From positions 124,001 through 188,000 of the forward strand of contig NZ_FORR01000002.1 of NCBI RefSeq assembly GCF_900114055.1: 64,000 nt of DNA. The letters run 5' to 3'. Under the pieces are notes generated by a model, which ran no database searches, had not been told where the DNA came from, and saw nothing but the letters and a program-made list of their open reading frames with translations. Both the position numbers and the translations under genes were made by a program. Shown piece by piece: positions 56,200-64,000 of this stretch (its first letter is position 1; every line of letters begins with the position of its first letter). Origin of the DNA: Thermoflavimicrobium dichotomicum (GTDB lineage Bacteria > Bacillota > Bacilli > Thermoactinomycetales > Thermoactinomycetaceae).

Positions 56200-56856
56200 T
56201 TACCATCCTCCTGCTGTCATTTTTCTTTGCTGTGTGTAAATCGCTTGGGAAACCAATTTTAATTTCAAGTGATAAGAGAACAGGAATTCAAATGCTTCCA
56301 AATGTTTCTTCGCCTCAAAGCCGTTTCGTCCCCAAACGGTAATGCCATGATTCCGAATGAGAACCGCTTTCGTATCTGGGCGAATCACTTTGGCTACCTC
56401 TTGCGCCAAGCGTCGCAAATCTGCATAATTTTCTACTATAGGGACGGTGATCTCTCCATCTTCGGCCCAAATCCCAAATGCTTTAATGATCTCCTGTCCC
56501 CTAAAGGTAACGAACCCCTGATCCGCATACAGCTCGGAAATGACATTGTTATCCACTGTATGTACATGGAGGCAGCAACCTGCATCGGTCAAGCGGTAAA
56601 TCTCACAATGAATCCCTGTTTCGGCTGAAGCTTTCAAATGCGTATCCTGTAGAGGGCGGCCTTTCCCATCTACAAGGAGAAAGTCTTCAGCTGTGCGTTT
56701 CCGCTTATCTTTTCCGCTGGCTGTCACCAGGAAGGAAAGGGGGTTTTCGCTTACCTTGATGGACAAATTGCCGCTGGTTCCTGGGAACCAGTCTCTGGCG
56801 GCCAATTCATCCTTGATCTCGGCGAGCTCATTCCACCGTTCTTCCAATACACTCAT
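56200..56856 (-). CDS. mtnB: Methylthioribulose-1-phosphate dehydratase
   Basis: Class II aldolase-like zinc enzyme, 218 residues, dehydrating 5-methylthioribulose 1-phosphate. Substrate and metal segments: [13 protein letters not shown] at the N-terminus, [17 protein letters not shown] with the His-x-His zinc pair, and [12 protein letters not shown] with the third histidine. Starts inside the mtnX stop (ATGA overlap). Confidence 0.94.
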   Translation of the reverse strand: MSVLEERWNELAEIKDELAARDWFPGTSGNLSIKVSENPLSFLVTASGKDKRKRTAEDFLLVDGKGRPLQDTHLKASAETGIHCEIYRLTDAGCCLHVHTVDNNVISELYADQGFVTFRGQEIIKAFGIWAEDGEITVPIVENYADLRRLAQEVAKVIRPDTKAVLIRNHGITVWGRNGFEAKKHLEAFEFLFSYHLKLKLVSQAIYTQQRKMTAGGW

Positions 56857-57515
56857 ACCCGTTCTTCCTTTCTTTCAAGTGCATGAATGATATCGTAAAA
56901 CGAATGAAATGGAGTGTAGGAAATCCCATTCTCTTCACATTTCTCGATCAAGAAATCCCGTGCAAAAACACGATCTGCCAATTTCGCCGCTTGCAGGTCC
57001 GTGATCGAATCGCCAATCACAATCCGTTCATAACGCCCAGGGTCAAATTTTCGCAATATCGTTGGTTTGCAACAGCCACAATCATTGGTACAAGGTGCTT
57101 GACAGGCATACGGCCAGACAATCTGAATATGTTCCCCTGAAAAGTCACTGCCATTACAGAAAATATGCTCAGACTCAATCAATCCATCGAGAACGGGATA
57201 GACAAAGAAGTCGATGCCTCCACTAACCACATACAGGCGAATCTGCTTGTCTTGTGTAAAACGGACAAAGTCAGTAAATCCCTCCCGAATCTTCGTATTC
57301 TCTAACACAAACTGCACGATTTCTTCTCTGAGTGATGATGGCAGTAAAGAGAAGAGCTTTCCTACCCCTTGGCGAATGGAAATCTGTTGGGCGAGAATCT
57401 GGTCCTTGATTTCCTCCCAACCAGGTGGAGCGAAACGTTTCATGATCGAAACGATATTATCTTTCTCGGTAATGGTTCCATCAAAATCACAAAATATCAC
57501 CGGTATTTTACCCAT
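56853..57515 (-). CDS. mtnX: 2-Hydroxy-3-keto-5-methylthiopentenyl-1-phosphate phosphatase
   Basis: HAD-family phosphatase of 220 residues acting after MtnW. Motif [14 protein letters not shown] with the nucleophile aspartate, motif [15 protein letters not shown], motif [17 protein letters not shown] cysteine-rich insert [14 protein letters not shown] (about residue 140) is as in Bacillus MtnX. ATG at 57515, three bases after the mtnW stop. Confidence 0.94.
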   Translation of the reverse strand: MGKIPVIFCDFDGTITEKDNIVSIMKRFAPPGWEEIKDQILAQQISIRQGVGKLFSLLPSSLREEIVQFVLENTKIREGFTDFVRFTQDKQIRLYVVSGGIDFFVYPVLDGLIESEHIFCNGSDFSGEHIQIVWPYACQAPCTNDCGCCKPTILRKFDPGRYERIVIGDSITDLQAAKLADRVFARDFLIEKCEENGISYTPFHSFYDIIHALERKEERV

Positions 57516-57518
57516 CGT

Positions 57519-58751
57519 TTATTTTCCTCCCCACAACGCCAAAGCCCGATCCAGTTCTTTGTGTTTTGCTGCAGTTTCTTCGATGCTTTCCCGATTCAAT
57601 ACACTGTCGATGACCTGACGGAACGCTTTGCCACCTGCTATGGTTCCATCCGGATGACCATGAATTCCTCCACCTGCATTAATGACAGAATCGACACCAA
57701 AATCCTCGATCAGCTTTGGAACCAATCCTGGATGGATTCCGGCAGAAGGAACAGGAAATGCCCGTTTTATCCCATCTTGAGGGCGAGTCAATTCTTTACC
57801 AATCGCCAATGCTGTCTCTTTTTCCAACGCTACACTGCCATAGGGAGAAGGAAAGAGTACCAGGTCCGCACCTGCCAGGCGTAAAAATTTACCCAAGAGC
57901 AGTGCATGATGGATGCCATAAAGCCTGGACGATGTCAGTGCGCCAGAAACGGCAGGATGAGCAAGAATGGGCACTGAGATTTCTGGATCTTCTGCCAGTG
58001 CTTGCAACACGTCCAAACCATAAGCAAACACATTGAAGAGAATGGCATCTGCCCCCAGCTCTACGGCTTGTTTGGCTTTTTCCAACAGTTCAAAAGTGGG
58101 ACCTGTCAAATTAACGGCATATAATGTTTTTTCCCCGGTTTCTTCTTCTGTTTTTTGCAACACTTCTTTGGCTACCAAAATACGGGAAGTAAAAGGAGTC
58201 ATCGGGTTATCGAACAAAATCTCATCATCTTTGACTAAATCGACACCACCCAAAGCCTGTGCCCGGAGTTGTTCGGCAAAGTAAGAAAGATCCCGGCCCA
58301 AAACACTTTTGAAAATACTCATCAGCAAAGGTCGATCATATACCCCCAGCTTTTTCCGGATTCCTTCAATACCAAATTTAGGTCCTGGAAAGTACTCCAG
58401 CAAATCAGGTGAAAACTCCAAATCCAATAATTTGATTTCCCCATCCAAGGAAAGTTTGCCGAATACCGTAGTTAAAATCGCTGGAAAATCGACAGAAAAA
58501 TTGGCTGAAGGATACGCGATTTTAATCTCTGCCTTTTTTCTTCTTTCCCCGAAAAATTGATTTACTTGCTCATCTTCTGGCAATTCCCTGATTTCGATGA
58601 CACGCCCTTTATGTTTTTTCAATTGCTCTTTTTCCAAATCAGGCAGGTCTGTCCAGGTCCCCACCGTCAATCCCAACGCAATCCCTTCCGCTTTTTTGGT
58701 AAACTGACCCGCTCTATCATAAACTTGATAAGTTGCAATCACTTGTCCCAT
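57519..58751 (-). CDS. mtnW: 2,3-Diketo-5-methylthiopentyl-1-phosphate enolase (RuBisCO-like)
   Basis: RuBisCO-like protein that enolises the diketo intermediate in methionine salvage. The frame opens at 58868, but the ATG at 58751 ([17 protein letters not shown]) behind AAAGGAG gives 410 residues, the RLP length. Segments of note: [15 protein letters not shown] in the metal-carbamate region, [28 protein letters not shown] and [22 protein letters not shown]. First gene of mtnW-X-B-D, under a SAM riboswitch with terminator 30 bases upstream. Confidence 0.95.
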   Translation of the reverse strand: MGQVIATYQVYDRAGQFTKKAEGIALGLTVGTWTDLPDLEKEQLKKHKGRVIEIRELPEDEQVNQFFGERRKKAEIKIAYPSANFSVDFPAILTTVFGKLSLDGEIKLLDLEFSPDLLEYFPGPKFGIEGIRKKLGVYDRPLLMSIFKSVLGRDLSYFAEQLRAQALGGVDLVKDDEILFDNPMTPFTSRILVAKEVLQKTEEETGEKTLYAVNLTGPTFELLEKAKQAVELGADAILFNVFAYGLDVLQALAEDPEISVPILAHPAVSGALTSSRLYGIHHALLLGKFLRLAGADLVLFPSPYGSVALEKETALAIGKELTRPQDGIKRAFPVPSAGIHPGLVPKLIEDFGVDSVINAGGGIHGHPDGTIAGGKAFRQVIDSVLNRESIEETAAKHKELDRALALWGGK

Positions 58752-58773
58752 CAAACTCACTCCTTTTGACCAT

Positions 58774-58804
58774 AAAAAAACCTCTTCCAAGAGGAAGAGG
58801 TTTT
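58774..58804 (-). terminator. SAM-riboswitch terminator before mtnW
   Basis: On the minus strand AACCTCTTCC TCTT GGAAGAGGTT then T-run. It is the expression platform that stops transcription when SAM is bound. Confidence 0.85.
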
Positions 58805-58830
58805 GTTTGACGCTCAGACTCCACCACTTC

Positions 58831-58988
58831 CTCTTATCTCTCAGCCTAAACGCTGCGAGAATTAGCACCGTGCCTTATGTGGCTGGATGCCACGGCCCCT
58901 GATTGTCTCAGGTGCCCCATCTCACGATGGCATTACGGTCGGTTGCTGGGCTTCATCGGGCTCGTCCCTCCGCCTACTCTTGATAAGA
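58831..58988 (-). ncRNA. SAM riboswitch (S-box) for mtnWXBD
   Basis: Read leftward: closing stem CTCTTATC...GATAAGAG, the signatures AGGCGGAGGGAC, GATGAAGCCCAGCAACC, GGTGCTAATTC, and the paired arms between. This is a complete S-box aptamer, nearly the same as the one at 61.3 kb. Followed by its terminator and mtnW. Confidence 0.95.
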
Positions 58989-59026
58989 GAAGTTTGACCA
59001 TTTATCCGTATTTGAATTTACTTGTG

Positions 59027-59055
59027 ATTATGACAGGGAATGAATATATTGTCAA
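59027..59055 (-). promoter_or_regulatory. Sigma-A promoter of the mtnW S-box leader
   Basis: On the minus strand TTGACA (59055-59050), 17 bp, CATAAT (59032-59027), about 40 bases before the aptamer. Confidence 0.8.
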
Positions 59056-59149
59056 CCACTATTTTCAGATTCATTTTATTCAAAGGCTCGGATGAATATC
59101 ACTTGCTTTTAAATAAATCTGTTTTCTTGCTCCTAAACTTTCTCCATGC

Positions 59150-60352
59150 TTACACTTCCACTTTTTTTAACACATAAGCCATGCGCTCAGCGGCTTCAAC
59201 CAGCCGGCTCTCATCTGTTAACAGTCCTACACGTACATATCCTTCTCCGTGAGAACCAAAGCCGATCCCGGGTGCTACCGCTACATGCGCTTGCTCCAGG
59301 AGTAAATCAGCGAATGTTTCTGATGTATATCCTTTCGGCACAGGTAACCAGCAAAAAAATGAACCTTTCGGTGCTTGCACTTGCCAGCCCAATGCCTGCA
59401 ATCGCCCAATAAACGCATTTCTCCGCCGTTCATAGATCTCAACCAGTTCTCTGACGCAATCCTGCGGGCCAAGCAGTGCCTCTCTGGCCGCTGCCTGTAC
59501 CGCCCCAAACAAACTGACATACATATGATCCTGGTACAGGTTGATACTTTCAATGACCTGCTCGTTCCCCACCATAAAAGCGATCCGCCAGCCTGCCATG
59601 TTATAGGTCTTGCTTAAAGTGTAAATTTCCACACCCACTTCCTTGGCCCCAGGTGTCTCCAGAAAGCTAATCGGTTTTTGCCCATCATATCCAATCGCTC
59701 CATAAGCAAAGTCATGAACAACCAATAAACGATGTTTGGCTGCAAGCTCCACCGTTTCAGCAAAAAATTCAGGGGTAGCAGTAGCTGCCGTCGGATTATT
59801 GGGGTAATTCAAAAACATGAGCTTTGCTTTTCTCAATACTTCTGCGGGAATCTGTTCATAATCAGGCAGAAAATGATTTTCAGCCAGAAGCGGCATCATA
59901 TGCATCTGAGCTCGAGCGAGTGCAATCCCAGACCAATAATCCGGATAGCCTGGATCTGGAACCAGGGCGATATCTCCAGGGTTCAAAATGCAGGGTGAAA
60001 TTTCTACCAATCCTGCTTTACCACCAAACAGAACGGCTACTTCTTTTTCTGGATCCAGCTTTACTCCATATTCTCGTTCATAAAACGCTGCAACCGCTTC
60101 TTTCAAAAATGAATAACCGCGAAAGGGGGAATATTTATGAAAATCAGGATTGTCTGCTGCTTTTTGTAGAGCTTTTACTATATGAGAGGGTGTGGGCAGA
60201 TCCGGATTCCCCTGTCCCAAATTAATGATATCCACACCTTGCTTAACAAAAGCATTCACTTTTTTTACCAATTTGGCAAAAAACTGTTCCGGTAATCGAT
60301 TTAATATTTCAGCTTGCTCAAATCTTTTCAATTCCTTCACATCCCAAAACAA
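59150..60352 (-). CDS. mtnE: Methionine-salvage aminotransferase (MtnE-like)
   Basis: Class I PLP aminotransferase of up to 400 residues, expected to transaminate 2-keto-4-methylthiobutyrate to methionine. Motifs: INLGQGNPDLPTPSHIVKAL, HKYSPFRGYSFLKEA, LNYPNNPT, DFAYGAIGYDGQ and the PLP lysine in YTLSKTYNMAGWR (about 240). No ATG is available near the start: TTG 60352, GTG 60340 or TTG 60331 are candidates, none with an ideal ribosome site. The LPEQFFAKL N-terminus resembles MtnE. Divergent from mtnU and just upstream of the S-box for mtnWXBD, as in Bacillus. Confidence 0.9.
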   Translation of the reverse strand: MFWDVKELKRFEQAEILNRLPEQFFAKLVKKVNAFVKQGVDIINLGQGNPDLPTPSHIVKALQKAADNPDFHKYSPFRGYSFLKEAVAAFYEREYGVKLDPEKEVAVLFGGKAGLVEISPCILNPGDIALVPDPGYPDYWSGIALARAQMHMMPLLAENHFLPDYEQIPAEVLRKAKLMFLNYPNNPTAATATPEFFAETVELAAKHRLLVVHDFAYGAIGYDGQKPISFLETPGAKEVGVEIYTLSKTYNMAGWRIAFMVGNEQVIESINLYQDHMYVSLFGAVQAAAREALLGPQDCVRELVEIYERRRNAFIGRLQALGWQVQAPKGSFFCWLPVPKGYTSETFADLLLEQAHVAVAPGIGFGSHGEGYVRVGLLTDESRLVEAAERMAYVLKKVEV

Positions 60353-60430
60353 TCATCTTGAATTCTAGTGTCATATGTTATATGTTGGAGAATAGTTTGT
60401 CAAAGATTTTTTGCCAATGGAGGGTTCCCC

Positions 60431-61219
60431 TTGAAGCTGAATATCGCAGTTCTCCAAATCGACTTGGCTTTCGGCGATCCCGTACAAAATCTGGCCAAAG
60501 TCAAACAAAAAATCCAGAGATTAGTGGAAAAAAACACCAAATTGGATGTCGTTGTTTTACCAGAGCTGTGGAACACGGCCTATGATTTGACACGTCTTGA
60601 CGAAATCGCTGATCCAGAAGGACAAATCGTCCAGCAAGAAATCGGTACACTGGCGAAAGAACAGAACATCCACATTGTGGCAGGATCCATTGCCAAAAAA
60701 ACAGACCAAGGGATCTACAATACATTAACCGTTTTCGACCGAAATGGCGAAAAAGTCGGAGAATACAGCAAGCTCCATTTGATCCGGCTGATGGATGAAG
60801 AGAAATATCTCACTCCGGGACAATCGATGGGACTATTTGAACTCGATGGAGTCCCTTGTGCAGGACTCATTTGTTACGATATCCGCTTCCCCGAATGGGT
60901 TCGAAAACATATCCTGGCTGGAGCCCAGGTTTTGTTTGTTCCAGCACAGTGGCCTTTATCCCGTGTCAAGCATTGGCGGAGTCTGTTAATTGCCCGTGCC
61001 ATTGAAAATCAGTGTTATGTAGTGGCTTGTAACCGAATCGGACACGATCCCAATAACGCATTTGCCGGCCATTCCATGATCATTGATCCCTGGGGTGAGA
61101 TTTTGGCTGAGGCAGAACGGGAAGAAACCTCGCTCGTGGTTGAAATCGACACAGAGCAAGTGATCGAAGTCAGAAAAAAAATTCCGATCTTTGAGGATCG
61201 CCGTCCTGAACTGTATTAA
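60431..61219 (+). CDS. mtnU: Omega-amidase-like carbon-nitrogen hydrolase (MtnU)
   Basis: Nitrilase-superfamily hydrolase, 262 residues, probably deaminating the alpha-ketoglutaramate or ketosuccinamate formed by the transaminase step. The frame opens at 60368, but TTG 60431 (MKLNIAVLQIDLAFG) has GGAGGG upstream and matches MtnU length. Catalytic triad: Glu in VVLPELWNTAY, Lys in YSKLHLIRLM, Cys in GLICYDIRFPEW. Divergent from mtnE. Confidence 0.9.
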   Translation: MKLNIAVLQIDLAFGDPVQNLAKVKQKIQRLVEKNTKLDVVVLPELWNTAYDLTRLDEIADPEGQIVQQEIGTLAKEQNIHIVAGSIAKKTDQGIYNTLTVFDRNGEKVGEYSKLHLIRLMDEEKYLTPGQSMGLFELDGVPCAGLICYDIRFPEWVRKHILAGAQVLFVPAQWPLSRVKHWRSLLIARAIENQCYVVACNRIGHDPNNAFAGHSMIIDPWGEILAEAEREETSLVVEIDTEQVIEVRKKIPIFEDRRPELY

Positions 61220-61229
61220 AAAATTTGTA

Positions 61230-61258
61230 TTGACAGATAACAAACATTCATTTATGAT
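61230..61258 (+). promoter_or_regulatory. Sigma-A promoter of the second S-box leader
   Basis: TTGACA (61230-61235), 17 bp, TATGAT (61253-61258), about 30 bases before the aptamer. Confidence 0.8.
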
Positions 61259-61289
61259 TTCGAATAACAACTGAATCGTTTTGCATACT

Positions 61290-61452
61290 CTCTTATCCAG
61301 AGCAGGTGGAGGGAACTGGCCCAATGAAGCCCAGCAACCGGCCGTAATACCATCGTGAGATGGGGCACCTGAGACAATCAGGGGCCGTGGCATCAAGCCA
61401 CATAAGGCACGGTGCTAATTCCAGCAGAACTCAGGTTCTGCAAGATAAGAGG
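61290..61452 (+). ncRNA. SAM riboswitch (S-box) for the ABC transporter
   Basis: Complete S-box: CTCTTATC...GATAAGAG closing stem, AGGTGGAGGGAACTGG, GATGAAG-type AATGAAGCCCAGCAACC, the arm GATGGGGCACCTGAGAC, and GGTGCTAATTCC. Long stretches are identical to the leftward copy at 58.9 kb. Confidence 0.95.
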
Positions 61453-61468
61453 AACAGGAAAAAATTCT

Positions 61469-61500
61469 GAGCCTCTTTCTTGCAGAAAGAGGCTCTTTTT
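61469..61500 (+). terminator. SAM-riboswitch terminator before the ABC transporter
   Basis: GAGCCTCTTTCT TGC AGAAAGAGGCTC followed by five T: 12-bp perfect stem, 26 bases before the next start codon. Confidence 0.9.
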
Positions 61501-61526
61501 ATGTTGACCAAAAAGGGGGAGAAAAG

Positions 61527-62657
61527 GTGAAACACCTAAAAGCACTCATTGGACTACTTCTTATTGTATCATTATTCGTTGCGGGTTGCACAAACGAACA
61601 AGACCGTGTGGCTCAAAAGGGACAAACAGGAACGAACAAACCATCTTCACAAGAAAATCAAGCACAGGCATCCACATCTGATGAAATTCCTGCCAAGTTG
61701 AAAAAACCGATCAAAGTAGCAGCGGTCACCCAGTTTTCGATTGGTACTTTCTCCTCTCAGTATATCTCCGGAGTCAAAGAACAAGTTGAAAAATTTGGTG
61801 GACAAGTGCAAATTTATAACGCCGACAATGATTTGGCCAAGATGGCTTCCTATGTCGAAACGGCAATCAACCAAAAAGTAGATGGGATTCTTATTGACCA
61901 TGGAAAAGCAGATGCACTCGCTCCGAGTGTCAGAAAAGCGGTAGCTGCCGGTATTCCAGTTGTGGCTTTTGACAGCGATTTGGATATTCCAGGTGTGACT
62001 GTCATCGACCAGGATGATTACACACTGGCTTGGAATTCCCTCCGCAGTTTGGCACAGGATATCAACGGTAAAGGAAATATAGTCTATATCTGGGTAGCCG
62101 GATTTACTCCAATGGAACGGCGAAATGTAATATATGAGGCCTTTAAGAAACGTTATCCAAATATTAAAGAGATTGCCCGTTTTGGAAACGCCAGCTCCAA
62201 TACCGCTCTTGACACTCAGTCGCAAATGGAAGCATTGCTGAAAAAATATCCCAAAAAAGGAGATATAGCGGCAGTTTTTGCTCCATGGGATGAGTTCGCC
62301 AAAGGGGCAACACGTGCCATTCAACAGGCAGGACGTACTGAAATCAAAGTATACGGAATTGACTTAAGTGATGAAGATTTACAACTGATGCAAGCCCAAA
62401 ACAGCCCCTGGACAGTGACAACGGCAACAGATCCAGCCGATGTCGGGCGACTCCAGGTACGTTTTCTCTATCAAAAAATCGCGGGAGAACCAACTCCGCA
62501 AGTGTACAGTATCCAACCTCATCTGGTTGACAAACGAACATTACCCAAACAAACCATCTCCATGAAAGATTTGGGAAAATATGTACCGGGCTGGGGGCAA
62601 TCCCAAGCAGGAACTTCTCCATGGATGAAAAAACTGATCGAGGCGAATAAAAAATGA
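61527..62657 (+). CDS. Sugar-type ABC transporter substrate-binding lipoprotein
   Basis: 376 residues: lipoprotein signal (KHLKALIGLLLIVSLFVAGC, Cys about 21), a Gln/Ser/Thr linker, then a periplasmic-binding-protein-4-like domain (IKVAAVTQFSIGTFSSQYI, INQKVDGILIDHGKADAL, IPVVAFDSDLDIPGV, and the hinge VYGIDLSDEDLQLM). Controlled by the SAM riboswitch in its leader. The ATG has GGGGGAG upstream. SAM-controlled ribose-like transporters beside mtn genes have been assigned to methylthioribose uptake; that assignment here is inference. Overlaps the next gene by ATGA. Confidence 0.9.
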   Translation: MKHLKALIGLLLIVSLFVAGCTNEQDRVAQKGQTGTNKPSSQENQAQASTSDEIPAKLKKPIKVAAVTQFSIGTFSSQYISGVKEQVEKFGGQVQIYNADNDLAKMASYVETAINQKVDGILIDHGKADALAPSVRKAVAAGIPVVAFDSDLDIPGVTVIDQDDYTLAWNSLRSLAQDINGKGNIVYIWVAGFTPMERRNVIYEAFKKRYPNIKEIARFGNASSNTALDTQSQMEALLKKYPKKGDIAAVFAPWDEFAKGATRAIQQAGRTEIKVYGIDLSDEDLQLMQAQNSPWTVTTATDPADVGRLQVRFLYQKIAGEPTPQVYSIQPHLVDKRTLPKQTISMKDLGKYVPGWGQSQAGTSPWMKKLIEANKK

Positions 62658-64000
62658 ATACGCTAACAGTCAAACATCTATCCAAATCATTTGGACTTCA
62701 TCCCGTACTCCGTGATATTACCATTTCCTTTCACCCTGGTGAGGTTCATGCGCTACTGGGTGTAAACGGGGCTGGTAAAAGTACGTTGGTCAAAATTTTA
62801 TCGGGTGATATTCAACCAGATCATGGCGAGATTCAAATCGGGGAGCGCTCCTTGCGCTTCTCTTCTCCCATCGATGCCAAACACGAAGGAATCGATATCG
62901 TGGTGCAAGAAGTGGATACCGCTTTGGTTCCTGAACTGTCTGTTGCAGAAAACCTCACCATTCACGAATTGCTTCGTGGATCACAATGGATCCGTTGGAA
63001 AGAGAGAAAAAAGTTAGCCAGACAGCTCTTACAAGAAGTTGGAGCTGATATCGATATTGATAAACAGGTTCGGGACTGTACATTGGCCGAAAAACAGATG
63101 ATCCTGATTGCCAGAGCCATTAACAGTCAAGTCAAATATCTCATCCTGGATGAACCCACAGCACCACTGAGCGAAGTGGAAACATCGAAATTATTTGCAG
63201 TCATTCGCAAGCTTCAAGAAAACGGGATTGGCATCATTTTCATTTCACATCGTCTGCCAGAAATTCAAACGATCGCTGATCGGGTTACGATCTTACGGAA
63301 TGGTGAAGCGGTTTGCACCAAAAAGATCCATGAAATCACACCTGACGAAATGATTCGTCACATGCTGGGAAAACAACTTGCTTCCAATTTGCCAAGAAAA
63401 TCGAAAGAAATGGGACCTCCCTTGCTAGAGGTAAATCAGTTTTATGTGGCCAAAACCGGAAAAACCCTGTCTCTTTCGGTTCACGAAGGAGAAATTGTCG
63501 GCATTGCCGGGCTGGTAGGTGCAGGTAAAACGGAAACCGCTCGCGCTCTTTTTGCAGCCGATGAACATCACGGAACCATTTCACTGAAAGGAAAAAAACA
63601 TTCCTTCAAAAATCCCCATCAGGCGATTCAGGCCGGGCTCGCCCTCGTTCCCGAAGAAAGAAGAAAAGAGGGAATACTGGTTGATTTTCCTTTAGCTGAA
63701 AACCTCTCTTTACCCATTCTTGAGAAACTGAGCTCATGGGGTTGGATCAAGAGACAAAAAGAAAAAACATTGGCTGAACGCTTGGTCAAACAATTGGGGA
63801 TCAAGATTCCTTCCCTTTCTCATCCTCTTCGCTATTTAAGCGGAGGAAACCAGCAAAAAGCTTCCATTGGCAAATGGCTGGAAACCCAGGCGGATGTATT
63901 TATTTTTGACGAACCTACCAAAGGAATCGATATTGGTGCCAAAGAAGATGTGTTCCAACTCATTCGCTCCTTGGCTGAACAAGGAAAAGGAATTTTGTAT
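62654..64000 (+). CDS. Sugar ABC transporter ATP-binding protein (RbsA-type), cut by window end
   Basis: Starts at ATG 62654 overlapping the upstream stop and is open for 449 codons to the window edge. Two fused ATPase domains: first with Walker A GVNGAGKSTL, a degenerate signature region CTLAEKQMILIARA and Walker B YLILDEPTAPL; second with Walker A-like GLVGAGKTETA, signature YLSGGNQQKAS and Walker B VFIFDEPTKGIDIG. The double-domain layout is that of RbsA/MglA transporters. The last ~50 residues and the permease genes lie beyond base 64000. Confidence 0.93.
   Translation, partial: MNTLTVKHLSKSFGLHPVLRDITISFHPGEVHALLGVNGAGKSTLVKILSGDIQPDHGEIQIGERSLRFSSPIDAKHEGIDIVVQEVDTALVPELSVAENLTIHELLRGSQWIRWKERKKLARQLLQEVGADIDIDKQVRDCTLAEKQMILIARAINSQVKYLILDEPTAPLSEVETSKLFAVIRKLQENGIGIIFISHRLPEIQTIADRVTILRNGEAVCTKKIHEITPDEMIRHMLGKQLASNLPRKSKEMGPPLLEVNQFYVAKTGKTLSLSVHEGEIVGIAGLVGAGKTETARALFAADEHHGTISLKGKKHSFKNPHQAIQAGLALVPEERRKEGILVDFPLAENLSLPILEKLSSWGWIKRQKEKTLAERLVKQLGIKIPSLSHPLRYLSGGNQQKASIGKWLETQADVFIFDEPTKGIDIGAKEDVFQLIRSLAEQGKGILY

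Noticed and set aside
61647-62324. Leftward 225-codon frame
   Set aside because: Fully antisense to the well-supported ABC substrate-binding lipoprotein.

Overview
The window looks like a chromosome segment of a spore-forming, Gram-positive member of the Bacillales. The gene order phoP-mdh-icd-citZ-ytvI-fxsA ... pyk-pfkA-accA-accD-ytsJ ... dnaE-ytrH-ytrI-ytpI-ytoI-ytkL is the one I know from Bacillus subtilis. There are dedicated sporulation genes (ytvI, ytrH, ytrI, spoVR, yheA and YheC/YheD ATP-grasp genes), Bacillus-type Shine-Dalgarno sites, SAM and Mg2+ riboswitches and Rho-independent terminators. The many accessory features suggest Thermoactinomycetaceae or a similar family rather than Bacillus itself; this is inference only.

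Layout. (1) 1-5.5 kb: start of the response regulator gene phoP, then malate dehydrogenase, isocitrate dehydrogenase and citrate synthase, all leftward, and the divergent ytvI. (2) 5.6-13.6 kb: FxsA, a hot-dog thioesterase, then leftward lower-glycolysis and fatty-acid-initiation genes (pyk, pfkA, accA, accD) and malic enzyme. (3) 14.1-25.5 kb: a frameshifted secreted amidase, a membrane protein, a PgpA-like protein, dnaE, sporulation genes ytrHI, ytpI, fosB, ytoI, ytkL and yheA. (4) 25.6-38.4 kb: a tight five-gene operon of four YheD/YheC-type ATP-grasp proteins plus a GNAT protein behind a sigma-K-like promoter, an NlpC/P60 hydrolase, a 1561-residue decapeptide-repeat protein, and spoVR. (5) 38.6-45 kb: an IS200/IS605-like relic, an Mg2+ riboswitch with mgtE, a frameshifted excalibur-domain gene, the kynA-kynU-kynB tryptophan-degradation operon and a lipoprotein. 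(6) 45-53.2 kb: a decayed SPFH gene, an uncharacterised beta-propeller-like protein, an operon of an unusual reverse transcriptase and a UvrD-type helicase with a RelE-like N-terminus, a membrane-anchored Ser/Thr kinase and a TnpB/omega-RNA relic. (7) 53.2-64 kb: an alpha/beta hydrolase, a secreted V8-like protease, then the methionine-salvage locus: mtnE, a SAM riboswitch leading into mtnW-mtnX-mtnB-mtnD, divergent mtnU, and a second SAM riboswitch leading into a sugar-type ABC transporter that runs off the window.

The strongest candidates for something undescribed are the reverse transcriptase-helicase operon (47.3-51.0 kb), the duplicated YheD-YheC unit with a GNAT gene next to the giant decapeptide-repeat protein (25.6-36.9 kb), and a dispersed family of intergenic palindromes with a shared core (5.5, 12.2, 41.3 and 47.2 kb). 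Three genes (amidase, excalibur, SPFH) are broken at short A or C runs, which could be real decay, phase variation or sequencing error.
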